From: Marinobacter sp. EhC06
GTDB taxonomy: Bacteria > Pseudomonadota > Gammaproteobacteria > Pseudomonadales > Oleiphilaceae
Length of the DNA: 64,000 bases
Direction of reading: 5' to 3'
Assembly: GCF_001650915.1 (NCBI RefSeq)
Contig: NZ_LXYO01000023.1
Location: 682,001-746,000 of the forward strand
In this document: positions 52,878 through 61,624 of the stretch, piece after piece
Layout of the letters: the number at the start of each line of letters is the position of its first letter
How positions within the stretch are numbered: the stretch's first letter is position 1
Notes under the pieces: model-generated
The model's database searches: none
The model's input: the letters and a program-made list of their open reading frames with translations, nothing else
Told to the model about the DNA's origin: nothing
Program-made: the position numbers and the translations under genes

Positions 52878-53732
52878 CTAGTGTAGCGTATGACCGGTGA
52901 AAAGATGATCAATATCATTTCTATCGAAGCGATAGTGAGCGTGACAGAACTGGCAATCCATCTCGATGGAGCCCTGTTCCTCCAGAATGCTGTAGCACTC
53001 TTCGCGGCCAATGGCTTCCAGGGCGCCGAGGGTGCGCTCCCGGGAGCAGCTGCACCGGAAGGCGACCGGCTCGGCATCGAACAGCCGCACAGTTTCCTCG
53101 TGGAACAGGCGATGAAGCAGGGTTTCACTGTCCAGCTCCAGCAACTCGGAGGCTTCCACTGTCCGGGCCAGATGGTTTACCCGCTCCCAGAGGTCTTCGT
53201 CTTCCTCCGTTGCACCCGGCAGGCGCTGGAGCATCAGTCCGGCGGCGCCGTTTTCATCGGCAAACAGGAACAGGCTGGTGGGAATCTGTTCCGAACGATC
53301 AAAGTATTCCTCAAGGCAGCCGCCGAGTGTCTCCTGATCGCGGGGTACCACGCCCTGATAGCGGTTGCCGCGGTTAGGCGTAATGGTGATGGCCATACGG
53401 CCCTCACCGAGCAGATCGTGGAAGCTGTCTTCGCTGACCGCATGCTCATCAAAACGGGCCAAACCACGAATGTGTCGGTCGTGGCTGCACTCGGCCATCA
53501 GTGTGCGCAACGGACCCTCTCCCTGGGCCTGAACGGACAGCGTGCCCTCAAACTTCAGAGTGCTGCTCATCAGAATACTTGCCACCAGGGCTTCCCCGAG
53601 GAGTTCCCGAACGGTGTCCGGGTAAGGCGCCTGGCTGCCAATTTCCTGATAGCTGTCGGCCAGTTGTACCCAGGCTCCCCGCACCTGGCTGTGTTCGAAA
53701 ATAAAGCGCTGGAACTGGTCGCGGGATGCCAT
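52878..53732 (-). CDS. hslO: Redox-regulated chaperone Hsp33
   Basis: 284 residues from the ATG at 53730-53732, preceded by AGGAG. The N-terminal domain (about 1-180) has RGAWVQLADSYQEI and LAECSHDRHIRGLAR-type segments. The C-terminal redox switch has CSCSRERT (about 236-243) and CQFCHAHYRFD (about 264-274), the CxC/CxxC zinc-binding set. Oxidation releases zinc and activates holdase function. It lies 68 bases after hslR, as in E. coli. An upstream extension of the frame is not protein-like. Confidence 0.92.
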   Translation of the reverse strand: MASRDQFQRFIFEHSQVRGAWVQLADSYQEIGSQAPYPDTVRELLGEALVASILMSSTLKFEGTLSVQAQGEGPLRTLMAECSHDRHIRGLARFDEHAVSEDSFHDLLGEGRMAITITPNRGNRYQGVVPRDQETLGGCLEEYFDRSEQIPTSLFLFADENGAAGLMLQRLPGATEEDEDLWERVNHLARTVEASELLELDSETLLHRLFHEETVRLFDAEPVAFRCSCSRERTLGALEAIGREECYSILEEQGSIEMDCQFCHAHYRFDRNDIDHLFTGHTLH

Positions 53733-53799
53733 GTTGTGTCTCCTGAATGCTAAATGCCGGTCGTTGCACGTTGATTGAGGGCGGGGATGTAAAAAGGGT

Positions 53800-54207
53800 T
53801 CAGAGGCCGTTCTGTTCGCGAAAGCGCTGGATATCCCTGCGGTCTTTCTTTGAGGGCCTTCTGGCCGGAGGAAGCTGCGCGGCCTGCATGGTCTTACGTT
53901 GCCAGGCCATTTCCTCGCGTTTCTTAACGCTGTCTTCGGTTTCGTGGTAGAGCTTCTGGGCTTCGGGTGCACCCCGGCGCCGGTCGCTGATGTCATCAAC
54001 AATAATGATTTTTTCCTGCCAGCCCAGGCGCAACGTCAGCTTTGCGCCGGCTTCCACCAGCCTGCCGGGTTTGCATCTCTGGCTGTTGTAGTGGACCTTG
54101 CCACCCTCGATCGCTTCCTTGGCCAGGGAGCGGGTCTTGTAGAATCGGGCGGCCCAGAGCCATTTATCGAGTCTTACACGTTGGTCGTCAGCGGTTGATG
54201 CCGTCAT
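53800..54207 (-). CDS. hslR: Heat shock protein 15 (S4-domain ribosome-binding protein)
   Basis: 135 residues. S4 RNA-binding domain at about 9-70 (RVRLDKWLWAARFYKTRSLA, EAIEGGKVHYN, KPGRLVEAGAKLTL). A basic C-terminal tail (KREEMAWQRKTMQAAQLPPA, then RRPSKKDRRDIQRFREQ) is typical. Hsp15 binds 50S subunits carrying stalled nascent chains with tRNA and recycles them. It sits between the HAD nucleotidase and hslO. A leftward TATAAT at 54237-54242 could serve it. Confidence 0.9.
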   Translation of the reverse strand: MTASTADDQRVRLDKWLWAARFYKTRSLAKEAIEGGKVHYNSQRCKPGRLVEAGAKLTLRLGWQEKIIIVDDISDRRRGAPEAQKLYHETEDSVKKREEMAWQRKTMQAAQLPPARRPSKKDRRDIQRFREQNGL

Positions 54208-54248
54208 GTCTCCTCACCTGATGGGCTTGTGCCCCAATTATAACCCTG

Positions 54249-54938
54249 TCATCGGCCGGATGGCAGGGGCGAGCGTTGGCGAAGGGCTGGAAGAATTTCA
54301 TCGAAGTGATGGATACAGGGGATTTCCGGGTGTCGCTGCCGTGCTTCCTGCTGGCTGTCCGGCGCCAGTACCGCAAGGCATTGGCCAATGCCGGCTGCAA
54401 GGGCACTTTCCAGCACCGGAAAGCTGTCATCAACCATCAGGGTGTTTTCAGCCCGATAGGGCGCCAGGCGCTGGAGATCGTGCCAGAAAGACGGGTCTTC
54501 CTTGGGCTTGCCGAGCTGATGGCTGGAGACAATGGCATCCACCCGCGTATCAAGGCCGGTACGCTGCAGCTTCAGGGCCAGGGGATCCGGGTGGCAGTTG
54601 GTGACAATCACCGATTGGAGTCCGGATTGCCTGAGTGCGTCCAGAAAATCGGTGACGTGCGGCCGGTAACCAATCCGGTCGCCCACTTCTGCTTTCAGGC
54701 CGGTGATGTCCAGGGATAGCCGCTCGCTCCAGTAGTCGGTGCAGTACCAGTTCAGCGATCCACGCTCAGCCATGATCATCGGGATCAGGCGATCTTTTGC
54801 TTCCTGGGGGTGGAGGTCGTAGTGCTCGGCATAGCGAGCTGGCAGGTGTTCGAGCCAGAAGTGATTGTCGAAATGCAGATCAAGCAGTGTTCCGTCCATA
54901 TCCAGGAACACTGTGTGAAGAGAAGACCAGTCAACCAT
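54249..54938 (-). CDS. yrfG: HAD-family nucleotidase YrfG-like
   Basis: 229 residues. HAD motif I VFLDMDGTLLDLHFD (about 10-24), motif II SVIVTNCHPD, motif III Lys in LGKPKEDPSFW and motif IV ENTLMVDDS. E. coli YrfG dephosphorylates IMP and GMP. Here that substrate is inferred from synteny with hslR-hslO. Cap region about 30-100. It is first of the three-gene run yrfG-hslR-hslO and follows a clear terminator. Confidence 0.88.
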   Translation of the reverse strand: MVDWSSLHTVFLDMDGTLLDLHFDNHFWLEHLPARYAEHYDLHPQEAKDRLIPMIMAERGSLNWYCTDYWSERLSLDITGLKAEVGDRIGYRPHVTDFLDALRQSGLQSVIVTNCHPDPLALKLQRTGLDTRVDAIVSSHQLGKPKEDPSFWHDLQRLAPYRAENTLMVDDSFPVLESALAAGIGQCLAVLAPDSQQEARQRHPEIPCIHHFDEILPALRQRSPLPSGR

Positions 54939-54947
54939 AGAGCAAAA

Positions 54948-54973
54948 CAGCCTGAAGAATTTTCTTCAGGCTG
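54948..54973 (-). terminator. Terminator between the exported-protein gene and yrfG
   Basis: A perfect 12-bp stem CAGCCTGAAGAA / TTCTTCAGGCTG with a 2-base nominal loop, followed on the minus strand by TTTT. It lies about 60 bases after the stop of the 55034 gene and 10 bases before the yrfG start. Confidence 0.8.
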
Positions 54974-55033
54974 CCGGAGTTCGCTCGTTGGGGCAAGCCG
55001 TGATAGTACGGAGGCTTGTCCGGTGGAGCCGGA

Positions 55034-55363
55034 TCAGTTGCTGGTTTGAACCGTCTCGGGCTTCTTGCCAGTGCGGGTGCAGCCAAGACAGCGTACGAAG
55101 GTCGCCTTCGCAGGACCCATCACCAGTACTTCACCAGCCTCATCGGCGTTGCCGCCCAGCAGTGAAAAGGGCAGGGATACCAGGTAGACCGCGCTGCCCA
55201 CAATAGTGGTTGCCAGCAGTGCCGGGCGAACAAAAATCGCGTCGCCGGTCATGGCCAGTGCTGACGGGGTTTCGTCCACGGCCTGGGCATGCCCGAGGGA
55301 TGAGAATGCCAACAGGCAGGCCGCCACAGTGGCCACCAGAGTGCGGGAAATCTTGCGGGTCAT
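55034..55363 (-). CDS. Small exported protein of unknown function
   Basis: 109 residues from the ATG at 55361-55363 (AGGAGA before it). Sec signal peptide MTRKISRTLVATVAACLLAF, likely cleaved after AQA near residue 28. The mature part has a hydrophobic segment (about 46-70, ALLATTIVGSAVYLVSLPFS) that may be a membrane helix. It ends with a Cys-containing, polar tail (FVRCLGCTRTGKKPETV). I recognise this as a common hypothetical of Pseudomonas-like bacteria, but no role is known to me. It is single, with a terminator downstream. Confidence 0.7.
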   Translation of the reverse strand: MTRKISRTLVATVAACLLAFSSLGHAQAVDETPSALAMTGDAIFVRPALLATTIVGSAVYLVSLPFSLLGGNADEAGEVLVMGPAKATFVRCLGCTRTGKKPETVQTSN

Positions 55364-55500
55364 CGTACTGTCTCCTGAGCTTTTTGGCCCTAAATACCAA
55401 CCCATTATAAACCTTGGGCGTTAATCCTCTGTTAACTATGAATCATATTTGCGCATTTTCAAACGATTTTTCGTTGCTGAATGTGCCATCTCGTAAGCAT

Positions 55501-56313
55501 TCAACGCTGGCAGCGTGGGCAATAAACCGTTGCACGGTTATTCATCCGGATTTCTTTCAGCGAAGTCTCACATTCCTTGCAGGGCTGGCCGCCGCGACCG
55601 TATACCAGCAGAGACTGGGCAAAGTAGCCGGGCTGCCCATCACTGTTCACAAAGTCCCTGAGCGTAGTTCCGCCCATCAGGATGGCGGCGCTGAGCGTCT
55701 CTCGGATCGCCTCGGCCAGCCTGTGATAGCGGTCCAGGCTGATTCGCCCGGCTTTGCGTCGGGGATGAATGCCCGATTTGAACAGGGCTTCGTTGGCATA
55801 GATGTTTCCAACCCCGACCACCACATGGTTGTCCATAATGAAGGACTTTACCGGAGTGTTTTTGCCTCGGGACAACCGGAATAGCATGGCGCCGTTGAAC
55901 TCCGGGGCAAGGGGTTCGGGGCCAAGATGGCTGATCAGCGGGTGCTCACTGGCGGAGTCGGCCCAGAGCCAGCAGCCAAACCGACGGGGATCGTTGAATC
56001 GCAGGATGACCCCTGACTGTAACTCAAGGTCGATATGGTCGTGGGTCAGAGGTGGCGTATTGTTGGTGATAATGCGCAGGCTGCCGGACATGCCCAAATG
56101 AACAATCACGGTGCCCTGGTCCATGTTCAGGAACAAATACTTGGCCCGTCGGTCTATACTTCTTATGACCTGACCTTCCAGTTTCTCGCCAAGATCGGTC
56201 GGAACAGGCCAGCGCAGGCTGCCGTTGCGCACGGTCACACGGACAATGGTTTCGCCCTCGCAGTGAGGGGCAATGCCACGGCGGGTGGTTTCTACTTCAG
56301 GCAGTTCGGGCAC
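55501..56313 (-). CDS. mutM: Formamidopyrimidine-DNA glycosylase
   Basis: 270 residues. The N-terminus [13 protein letters not shown] contains the catalytic Pro2 and Glu3. The beta-hairpin Lys (RRAKYLFL, about 57), the DNA-binding helix-two-turn-helix ([20 protein letters not shown]) and the C-terminal zinc finger [20 protein letters not shown] ... CPRC are all present. It excises 8-oxoguanine and formamidopyrimidines. Single gene divergent from the desaturase. Confidence 0.95.
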   Translation of the reverse strand: MPELPEVETTRRGIAPHCEGETIVRVTVRNGSLRWPVPTDLGEKLEGQVIRSIDRRAKYLFLNMDQGTVIVHLGMSGSLRIITNNTPPLTHDHIDLELQSGVILRFNDPRRFGCWLWADSASEHPLISHLGPEPLAPEFNGAMLFRLSRGKNTPVKSFIMDNHVVVGVGNIYANEALFKSGIHPRRKAGRISLDRYHRLAEAIRETLSAAILMGGTTLRDFVNSDGQPGYFAQSLLVYGRGGQPCKECETSLKEIRMNNRATVYCPRCQR

Positions 56314-56453
56314 GTGTGGGAGTCTCCGACAGAAAACGCATAAGTGTAATCAGTAACAATTTTGCATCCAAATGCTGTTGTTGTGGCTTACAGCTGTACG
56401 CTAAAGTTGGCAGGTTGGCCTCGCGCCAAAGATAATGATTTTGAGGATTTTCT

Positions 56454-57632
56454 ATGTGGTTTAACGGTCTTCTTGACCTGTCGTGGATGCAGCTCATTCT
56501 GGTAACCCTCGGAATGACACACGTCACGATTGTCAGTGTAACGCTCTACCTGCACCGCCACTCGGCGCATAATTCGCTGGATCTGCATCCGGCCCTGAAA
56601 CACTTTTTCCGGTTCTGGCTCTGGCTCACCACCGCCCAGAATACCAAGGAATGGACGGCTATCCACCGGAAACACCACGCCAAGTGCGAAACCGAGGAAG
56701 ATCCCCACAGCCCGGTAGTGTTGGGTATTCGCAAGGTACTGTTCCAGGGCGCCGAACTCTATGCCGAGTCGGCAACTCCCGAAACCCTTGAGCGTTATGG
56801 TCAGCGGACCCCGGAAGACTGGGTAGAGCGGAACGTCTACAGCCGATACAAGATGCTGGGCATCGCGTTGATGGCGGTCATCAACCTGGCATTGTTCGGC
56901 GTTCATGGCATCTGGATCTGGGCGGTGCAGATGATGTGGATCCCGGTGTGGGCTGCCGGCGTGGTTAACGGCATTGGTCACTGGATGGGTTACCGGAACT
57001 ACGAGTGTGCCGACAACGCCCGCAACATCAGCCCACTGGGTCTTCTTATTGGCGGTGAAGAGCTGCATAACAACCACCACACCTACCCGAACTCCTCCAA
57101 GCTGTCCCGTCGCTGGTTTGAAGTGGATATCGGCTGGGGCTACATCCGGCTGTTCCAGTTGTTCGGTCTGGCCAAGCCCAAGGGCTATCGTCCGATTGCC
57201 CACCATGTACCGGGCAAGTTGGAGGTGGACGTAGAAACCGTTCAGGCAATCGCCAATAACCGCTTTGACATCATGCGCCAGTACCGCAAGCGCGTTATGG
57301 AACCGGTGTTGCGCCAGCAGAAGTCACTGATGGATGATGAAATTCGTCCCCGTTATCGGAAGCTCAAGCAGCTGCTCTCCCGCGAGATTACGCTTATTCA
57401 TCCGAAGGAGAAGGAAACTCTCGAGTCTGTGCTGGAACGTAACGCGGTGCTTCGCCAGATCTACGAGAAGAGCCATGAGCTACAGGCGCTTTGGCGTCAG
57501 CGTGGGCTCAAGCCCCAGGACAAGCTGAATGCTCTGATGGAGTGGTGTCGGGAGGCGGAAGCCAGCGGCATCCGGTATCTCGAGGAGTTTGCCGAGCACC
57601 TCAGAGCGTATTCGCTGAGACCCTCGGCCTGA
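56454..57632 (+). CDS. Acyl-CoA/fatty acid desaturase
   Basis: 392 residues. Membrane helices at about 12-30, 55-70, 140-160 and 165-185. Three histidine boxes of the delta-9 type: HRHSAH (about 34-39), HRKHHAK (about 72-76) and HNNHHTYP (about 208-212). The diiron site would introduce a double bond, most likely in acyl chains of membrane lipids. The C-terminal 130 residues (after about 260) are charged and coiled-coil-like, as in bacterial desaturases. GAGGA precedes the ATG. It ends at a strong terminator. Confidence 0.88.
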   Translation: MWFNGLLDLSWMQLILVTLGMTHVTIVSVTLYLHRHSAHNSLDLHPALKHFFRFWLWLTTAQNTKEWTAIHRKHHAKCETEEDPHSPVVLGIRKVLFQGAELYAESATPETLERYGQRTPEDWVERNVYSRYKMLGIALMAVINLALFGVHGIWIWAVQMMWIPVWAAGVVNGIGHWMGYRNYECADNARNISPLGLLIGGEELHNNHHTYPNSSKLSRRWFEVDIGWGYIRLFQLFGLAKPKGYRPIAHHVPGKLEVDVETVQAIANNRFDIMRQYRKRVMEPVLRQQKSLMDDEIRPRYRKLKQLLSREITLIHPKEKETLESVLERNAVLRQIYEKSHELQALWRQRGLKPQDKLNALMEWCREAEASGIRYLEEFAEHLRAYSLRPSA

Positions 57633-57677
57633 TCCGGCGCATAGAATCGACCTGAACCTGCTTCGGCGGTGAATACG

Positions 57678-57711
57678 GGGTCAGATGAAAGCTTTCATCT
57701 GACCCTTTTTT
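57678..57711 (+). terminator. Perfect palindromic terminator between desaturase and rsmD
   Basis: A 28-base perfect palindrome with no unpaired loop in the duplex (14-bp arms 57678-57691 and 57692-57705, centre AAAGCTTT), followed by six T. It lies between two convergent genes. Its T-run serves the desaturase. The minus-strand gene ends at 57711, so rsmD transcripts would also run into it, but without a clear T-run. Confidence 0.85.
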
Positions 57712-58361
57712 CATTCTGGCCCGGAAATGACCCGGAACAGCGAGTAGGTCACCTGGCCAGCGCTTTTTTGCCGATGCAGCTGCCAGGATGCAGGCACTGC
57801 CGGGGTCGGCAATTCGCTCTCGTGTTCCACATAAACCCAGCCGCCGGGCTTTATCCAGGCCTGCTCATTGAGCAGTGGGAACAGCTTTTCCAGCCAGCCC
57901 TGGCGGAACGGCGGATCCATGAACACGATGTCGAATGGTGGTCGGGTTCTCTGGCGCAGATAGCTCTCCACATCTGAGCACACCACCTCACCACCTTCGG
58001 ATTTCAGCAGCCTGAGGTTGTCCCTGAGCGCCTTCGCCAGGGCCGGGGTGTGATCCACCAGGGTTGCTCGTGCGGCACCTCTGGACAGGGCCTCCAGCCC
58101 AAGCGCGCCGGAGCCGGCGAACAGATCCAGGCAGTCGCTGCCTGCGAGGTGAAAGGCGAGCCAGTTGAACAGGGTTTCCCGGGTTCGGGCGGGGGTTGGC
58201 CGCACGCCGCCGGCATCCGGAAATCGCAGTTTCCGGCTGCGCCAGTCGCCGCCGATGATTCGCAGTTCACCGGTACCGGTGTTGTTGCGCGCCCCAGCCG
58301 CACCGCGATTGGGCGGGTTGGTTCTTGAAGGGCTCTGGCTTGTGGGTTTTCGGCGCGCCAT
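57711..58361 (-). CDS. rsmD: 16S rRNA (guanine966-N2)-methyltransferase
   Basis: 216 residues with a basic, disordered N-terminal tail (about 1-30). SAM-binding motif LDLFAGSGALGLEALSRGAA (about 80-99) and the catalytic DIVFMDPPFRQGWLE (about 145-160). It methylates G966 of 16S rRNA. Divergent from ftsY, the arrangement found in many gammaproteobacteria. The reading frame extends beyond the T-run of the palindromic terminator at its 3' end. Confidence 0.92.
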   Translation of the reverse strand: MARRKPTSQSPSRTNPPNRGAAGARNNTGTGELRIIGGDWRSRKLRFPDAGGVRPTPARTRETLFNWLAFHLAGSDCLDLFAGSGALGLEALSRGAARATLVDHTPALAKALRDNLRLLKSEGGEVVCSDVESYLRQRTRPPFDIVFMDPPFRQGWLEKLFPLLNEQAWIKPGGWVYVEHESELPTPAVPASWQLHRQKSAGQVTYSLFRVISGPE

Positions 58362-58522
58362 GGTCGCGGCTCCGGGGCTGTGCTGGGTTATGGGTATCTA
58401 CGCGCATCTTACCGGAAACCTGGTCCGGCGCGATAATCAGGGCGGCCCTCACTTCACCGGGACAGTCTGCTAGAATACCGGCTTTCTTTGTCCCGCCCAT
58501 TCAGACTGATGGATTGACTTTT

Positions 58523-59713
58523 ATGACGGCAGAGTGGATTTCAATCGGCCTTCTGGCCCTTCTTGTGCTCGTATTTGTCCTGGATATCGCTGGTAACCGC
58601 AGCCGGGCGCCACGCCCGAAGCCGGTACCACAGCGCAAGCCAGAGGTTGCCAAGGGGCCAGCTCCGGAGCCGGAAAAAGGCGAGAGTGAAGCGCCCGCCG
58701 CCGAGCCGCAACCAGAGCCGGTGGTTGAGCCGGAACCGGCACCCGAGCCCGCTCCGGCAGAAGAGCCGCAGAAAGCGCCGGAGCCCGAGCCACAGGTCAG
58801 CGTTTTCGAGCGCATCAAAAAGGGGTTGGGCAAGACCCGGGCGAGCCTGACCGGCGGCCTGTCGGACCTGTTTTCCCTGAGCAAGAAAATTGACGAGGAG
58901 CTGCTGGAGGAAATCGAAACCACGCTGCTGATGGCCGATGTGGGTGTTACCGCCACCTCCGAAATCATTGATTCTCTCACCGACAAGCTCGAGCGCAATC
59001 AGCTCAAGGATGGGGAAGCCCTGCGCAAGGCCTTGAGGGATGAGTTGCATGGGCTGCTGAAGGACGTGACCAAACCGCTGCAGATCGATTCCGGCAAGAC
59101 CCCTTACGTCATCCTCATGGTGGGTGTAAACGGGGTGGGTAAAACCACCACCATCGGTAAGCTCACCAAGAAATTCCAGAACGAAGGCAAATCAGTCATG
59201 CTGGCCGCCGGCGATACCTTCCGCGCCGCGGCGGTCGAGCAGTTGCAGGTTTGGGGTGAGCGCAACAACGTGCCGGTTGTGGCGCAACACACCGGTGCTG
59301 ACAGCGCCTCGGTTATTTTCGATGCCATCCAGTCAGCCAAATCCCGTGGCGTTGATGTTGTGATTGCCGATACCGCCGGCCGACTGCAGAACAAGGACAA
59401 CCTGATGCAGGAGCTGGAGAAGGTGGTCCGGGTGATGAAAAAGCTGGACGAATCCGCTCCCCACGAAGTGATGCTGGTGCTGGATGCGGGCACCGGCCAG
59501 AACGCCCTGAGCCAGGCCCAGGTGTTCCAGCAGGCCGTCGGTGTGAGCGGCATTACGTTAACGAAACTGGACGGCACGGCCAAAGGCGGTATTGTGTTTG
59601 CCATTGCCCGACAGTTGCAGTTGCCCATCCGGTTTATTGGTGTCGGCGAGCAGGTGGACGACCTGCGCAGCTTTGATGCCGAAACCTTTGTGGATGCTCT
59701 ATTTGACGAGTAG
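58523..59713 (+). CDS. ftsY: Signal recognition particle receptor FtsY
   Basis: 396 residues from ATG 58523. A short hydrophobic N-terminal segment (MTAEWISIGLLALLVLVFVL) is followed by a Pro/Glu-rich acidic linker (about 35-95), then the NG domain: G1 VGVNGVGKTTTIGKL, G3 IADTAGRLQNKDNL, G4 LTKLDGTAKGG. It docks SRP-ribosome complexes at the membrane. The first 20 residues are more hydrophobic than in E. coli FtsY and could be a real membrane anchor. First gene of ftsYEX. Confidence 0.94.
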   Translation: MTAEWISIGLLALLVLVFVLDIAGNRSRAPRPKPVPQRKPEVAKGPAPEPEKGESEAPAAEPQPEPVVEPEPAPEPAPAEEPQKAPEPEPQVSVFERIKKGLGKTRASLTGGLSDLFSLSKKIDEELLEEIETTLLMADVGVTATSEIIDSLTDKLERNQLKDGEALRKALRDELHGLLKDVTKPLQIDSGKTPYVILMVGVNGVGKTTTIGKLTKKFQNEGKSVMLAAGDTFRAAAVEQLQVWGERNNVPVVAQHTGADSASVIFDAIQSAKSRGVDVVIADTAGRLQNKDNLMQELEKVVRVMKKLDESAPHEVMLVLDAGTGQNALSQAQVFQQAVGVSGITLTKLDGTAKGGIVFAIARQLQLPIRFIGVGEQVDDLRSFDAETFVDALFDE

Positions 59714-59742
59714 CCCGGAATCCAGCCGCGTGGAAGCCGCCC

Positions 59743-60435
59743 ATGATTGAGTTTCGCCAGGTCACCAAGCGTTACGACAGTGATCACACCGCCCTGCGTC
59801 AGGTCAATTTTGGCCTGGAGCGCGGCGAGCTGGCGTTTCTGACCGGCCATTCCGGCGCCGGCAAAAGTACCCTGCTGAAGCTGATCATGGTGATGGAGCG
59901 CCCCAGTGCCGGCGCGGTGGTTGTAGGCGGGCAGGTCCTGAACCGCCTGCCCCGCCGTCAGATCCCCTACATTCGGCGCCATATCGGGGTGGTCTTCCAG
60001 AACCACCAGCTGCTGTTTGATCGCACCGTTTTCGACAACGTGGCAATGCCTCTGGAAGTCATGGGTGCGTCGCCCAGAGATACGGGCCGGCGTGTGCGTG
60101 CTGCCCTGGACAAAGTGGGGCTGTTGCAGAAGGAAAAGATGAACCCGATGCAGCTTTCCGGGGGGGAGCAGCAGCGCGTGGGTATTGCCAGGGCGGTGGT
60201 GAACAAGCCCCCGGTGCTGCTGGCAGACGAGCCCACAGGTAACCTGGACCCGGCCCTGTCTGCCGACATCATGAATCTGTTCGGGCAGTTCAGTCAGGTG
60301 GGCGTTACCGTACTGATCGCAACCCACGATATTGCCCTGATTAACGAGATGGGGCGGCGAACGCTGAAGCTGGATCATGGCCGTCTGGTTACCGGCGGCG
60401 CCTCGGTTATTGGCGGAGGTGCCAATGGCCGCTGA
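59743..60435 (+). CDS. ftsE: Cell division ATPase FtsE
   Basis: 230 residues. Walker A GHSGAGKST (about 36-44), signature LSGGEQQRVGIARAV, Walker B LLADEPTGNLD and the H-loop ATHDIALI are all present. With FtsX it controls periplasmic hydrolase activity during septum splitting. It lies 29 bases after ftsY and overlaps ftsX by 11 bases. Confidence 0.94.
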   Translation: MIEFRQVTKRYDSDHTALRQVNFGLERGELAFLTGHSGAGKSTLLKLIMVMERPSAGAVVVGGQVLNRLPRRQIPYIRRHIGVVFQNHQLLFDRTVFDNVAMPLEVMGASPRDTGRRVRAALDKVGLLQKEKMNPMQLSGGEQQRVGIARAVVNKPPVLLADEPTGNLDPALSADIMNLFGQFSQVGVTVLIATHDIALINEMGRRTLKLDHGRLVTGGASVIGGGANGR

Positions 60436-61432
60436 TCCGCGCAAAAAGTCACAACCAGCTCGGGGTGCCAACAAAGCCCGTTCGCCCTGGCGCGAGCAGG
60501 CGGAAAGCTATTTCACCCATCATCGCAAGGTTGCCGAGGATAGTGCCCGGCGTCTCTGGCGTAATCCGGTGGCCAGCCTGATGACGTGGACAGTGATGGG
60601 GGTTGCCCTGGCTTTGCCGGTGGCATTGCTGTTGTTGCTGACCAGCCTCCAGGGAGTCAGCGCGGGTTGGGAGAGCGGTGCCCGGGTGACCGCCTACATC
60701 GAGCTGGATGTGCCGCTTGAGCGGGCCCGGGTGTTGGGCAATGACATTGCCGGAGACGGCCGGGTGGCCGGTGTCGAGCTGGTTGATCGGGACCAGGCGC
60801 TGGCGGAGTTCCGGGCCTCATCGGGCCTGGAAGATGCCCTGGATTATCTCGAAGATAACCCGCTGCCACATACGCTGCTGATTACCCCGGAGGAAGGCGC
60901 CCGTTCCACCGAGGGTGTGGAGGGGTTGGTGCGGTTTATCGAGGGCATGGAAGGCGTAGAGCGGGTTCAGGTAGACCTGGGTTGGTTGCAGCGCCTGAAC
61001 GCCATGACCGATCTTCTGGCCCGTGCCGTCTGGGCGCTGGCGATCCTGCTGGCTGCGGCAGTTGTGCTGGTGATCGGCAACACCGTGCGTCTTTCGATTG
61101 AGAGCCGCCGGGACGAAATTCTGGTTGCGAAACTGGTCGGTGGCACAGACAGCTTTGTCCGCAGGCCCTTTCTGTACACCGGCGCCTGGTTCGGACTCGG
61201 TGGCGGGATTGTTGCTCTTATATTATTGCAATTGTCACTCTGGTGGCTCAGTGGGCCCATAGAGCGGCTGGCAGGGCTGTATCGGAGTGATTTTTCCCTC
61301 GACGGTTTGCAGTTTGATGGGGCCCTGGCGTTGATAATTGTTGCGATGCTGCTAGGCTGGCTGGGCGCCTGGGTAGCGGTGAAGCGTCATCTGGATGACA
61401 TGGAGCCGGGTGATATTGCCGGAGGGGGATGA
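60425..61432 (+). CDS. ftsX: Cell division permease-like protein FtsX
   Basis: 335 residues from the ATG at 60425 (11-base overlap with ftsE). A basic N-terminal region precedes TM1 (about 58-78, WTVMGVALALPVALLLLLTS), a large periplasmic domain (about 85-200), then three TM helices (about 205-228, 255-280, 300-325). It has the MacB-like FtsX fold and lacks an ATPase. The last part, VAVKRHLDDMEPG, is typical of the family. Confidence 0.93.
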   Translation: MAADPRKKSQPARGANKARSPWREQAESYFTHHRKVAEDSARRLWRNPVASLMTWTVMGVALALPVALLLLLTSLQGVSAGWESGARVTAYIELDVPLERARVLGNDIAGDGRVAGVELVDRDQALAEFRASSGLEDALDYLEDNPLPHTLLITPEEGARSTEGVEGLVRFIEGMEGVERVQVDLGWLQRLNAMTDLLARAVWALAILLAAAVVLVIGNTVRLSIESRRDEILVAKLVGGTDSFVRRPFLYTGAWFGLGGGIVALILLQLSLWWLSGPIERLAGLYRSDFSLDGLQFDGALALIIVAMLLGWLGAWVAVKRHLDDMEPGDIAGGG

Positions 61433-61566
61433 TCCGGATAGCGGGAAAACCGTATTGAAGAAACAGCTTCTACTGGCGTAGGTTAAGAGCCAGTAAAGCC
61501 ACGGTGAAATTTCCAGGCAGTTGATTTAAAACGTTTTACTGGAGATTTCGGGAACTTTCAGGGTTC

Positions 61567-61595
61567 TTGGCGGTCTAAAGAGTAGTTGGTATATT
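61567..61595 (+). promoter_or_regulatory. Probable sigma70 promoter of rpoH
   Basis: TTGGCG (61567-61572), a 17-bp spacer and TATATT (61590-61595). It lies about 30 bases before the rpoH ATG, which has TCGGAGG as ribosome-binding site. The 190-base ftsX-rpoH interval may hold further promoters, which I cannot resolve. No obvious sigma-E motif was found. Confidence 0.55.
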
Positions 61596-61624
61596 TAAGG
61601 GCCGTTGGGTTCGGAGGTTAGAGC

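Noticed and set aside
53733..54002. N-terminal extension of hslO to 54002
   Set aside because: The extension overlaps hslR and is not protein-like, and Hsp33 of normal length begins at 53732 after AGGAG.
59104..60474. 456-codon frame opposite ftsY-ftsE
   Set aside because: It crosses two confidently identified genes on the other strand, with no domain.
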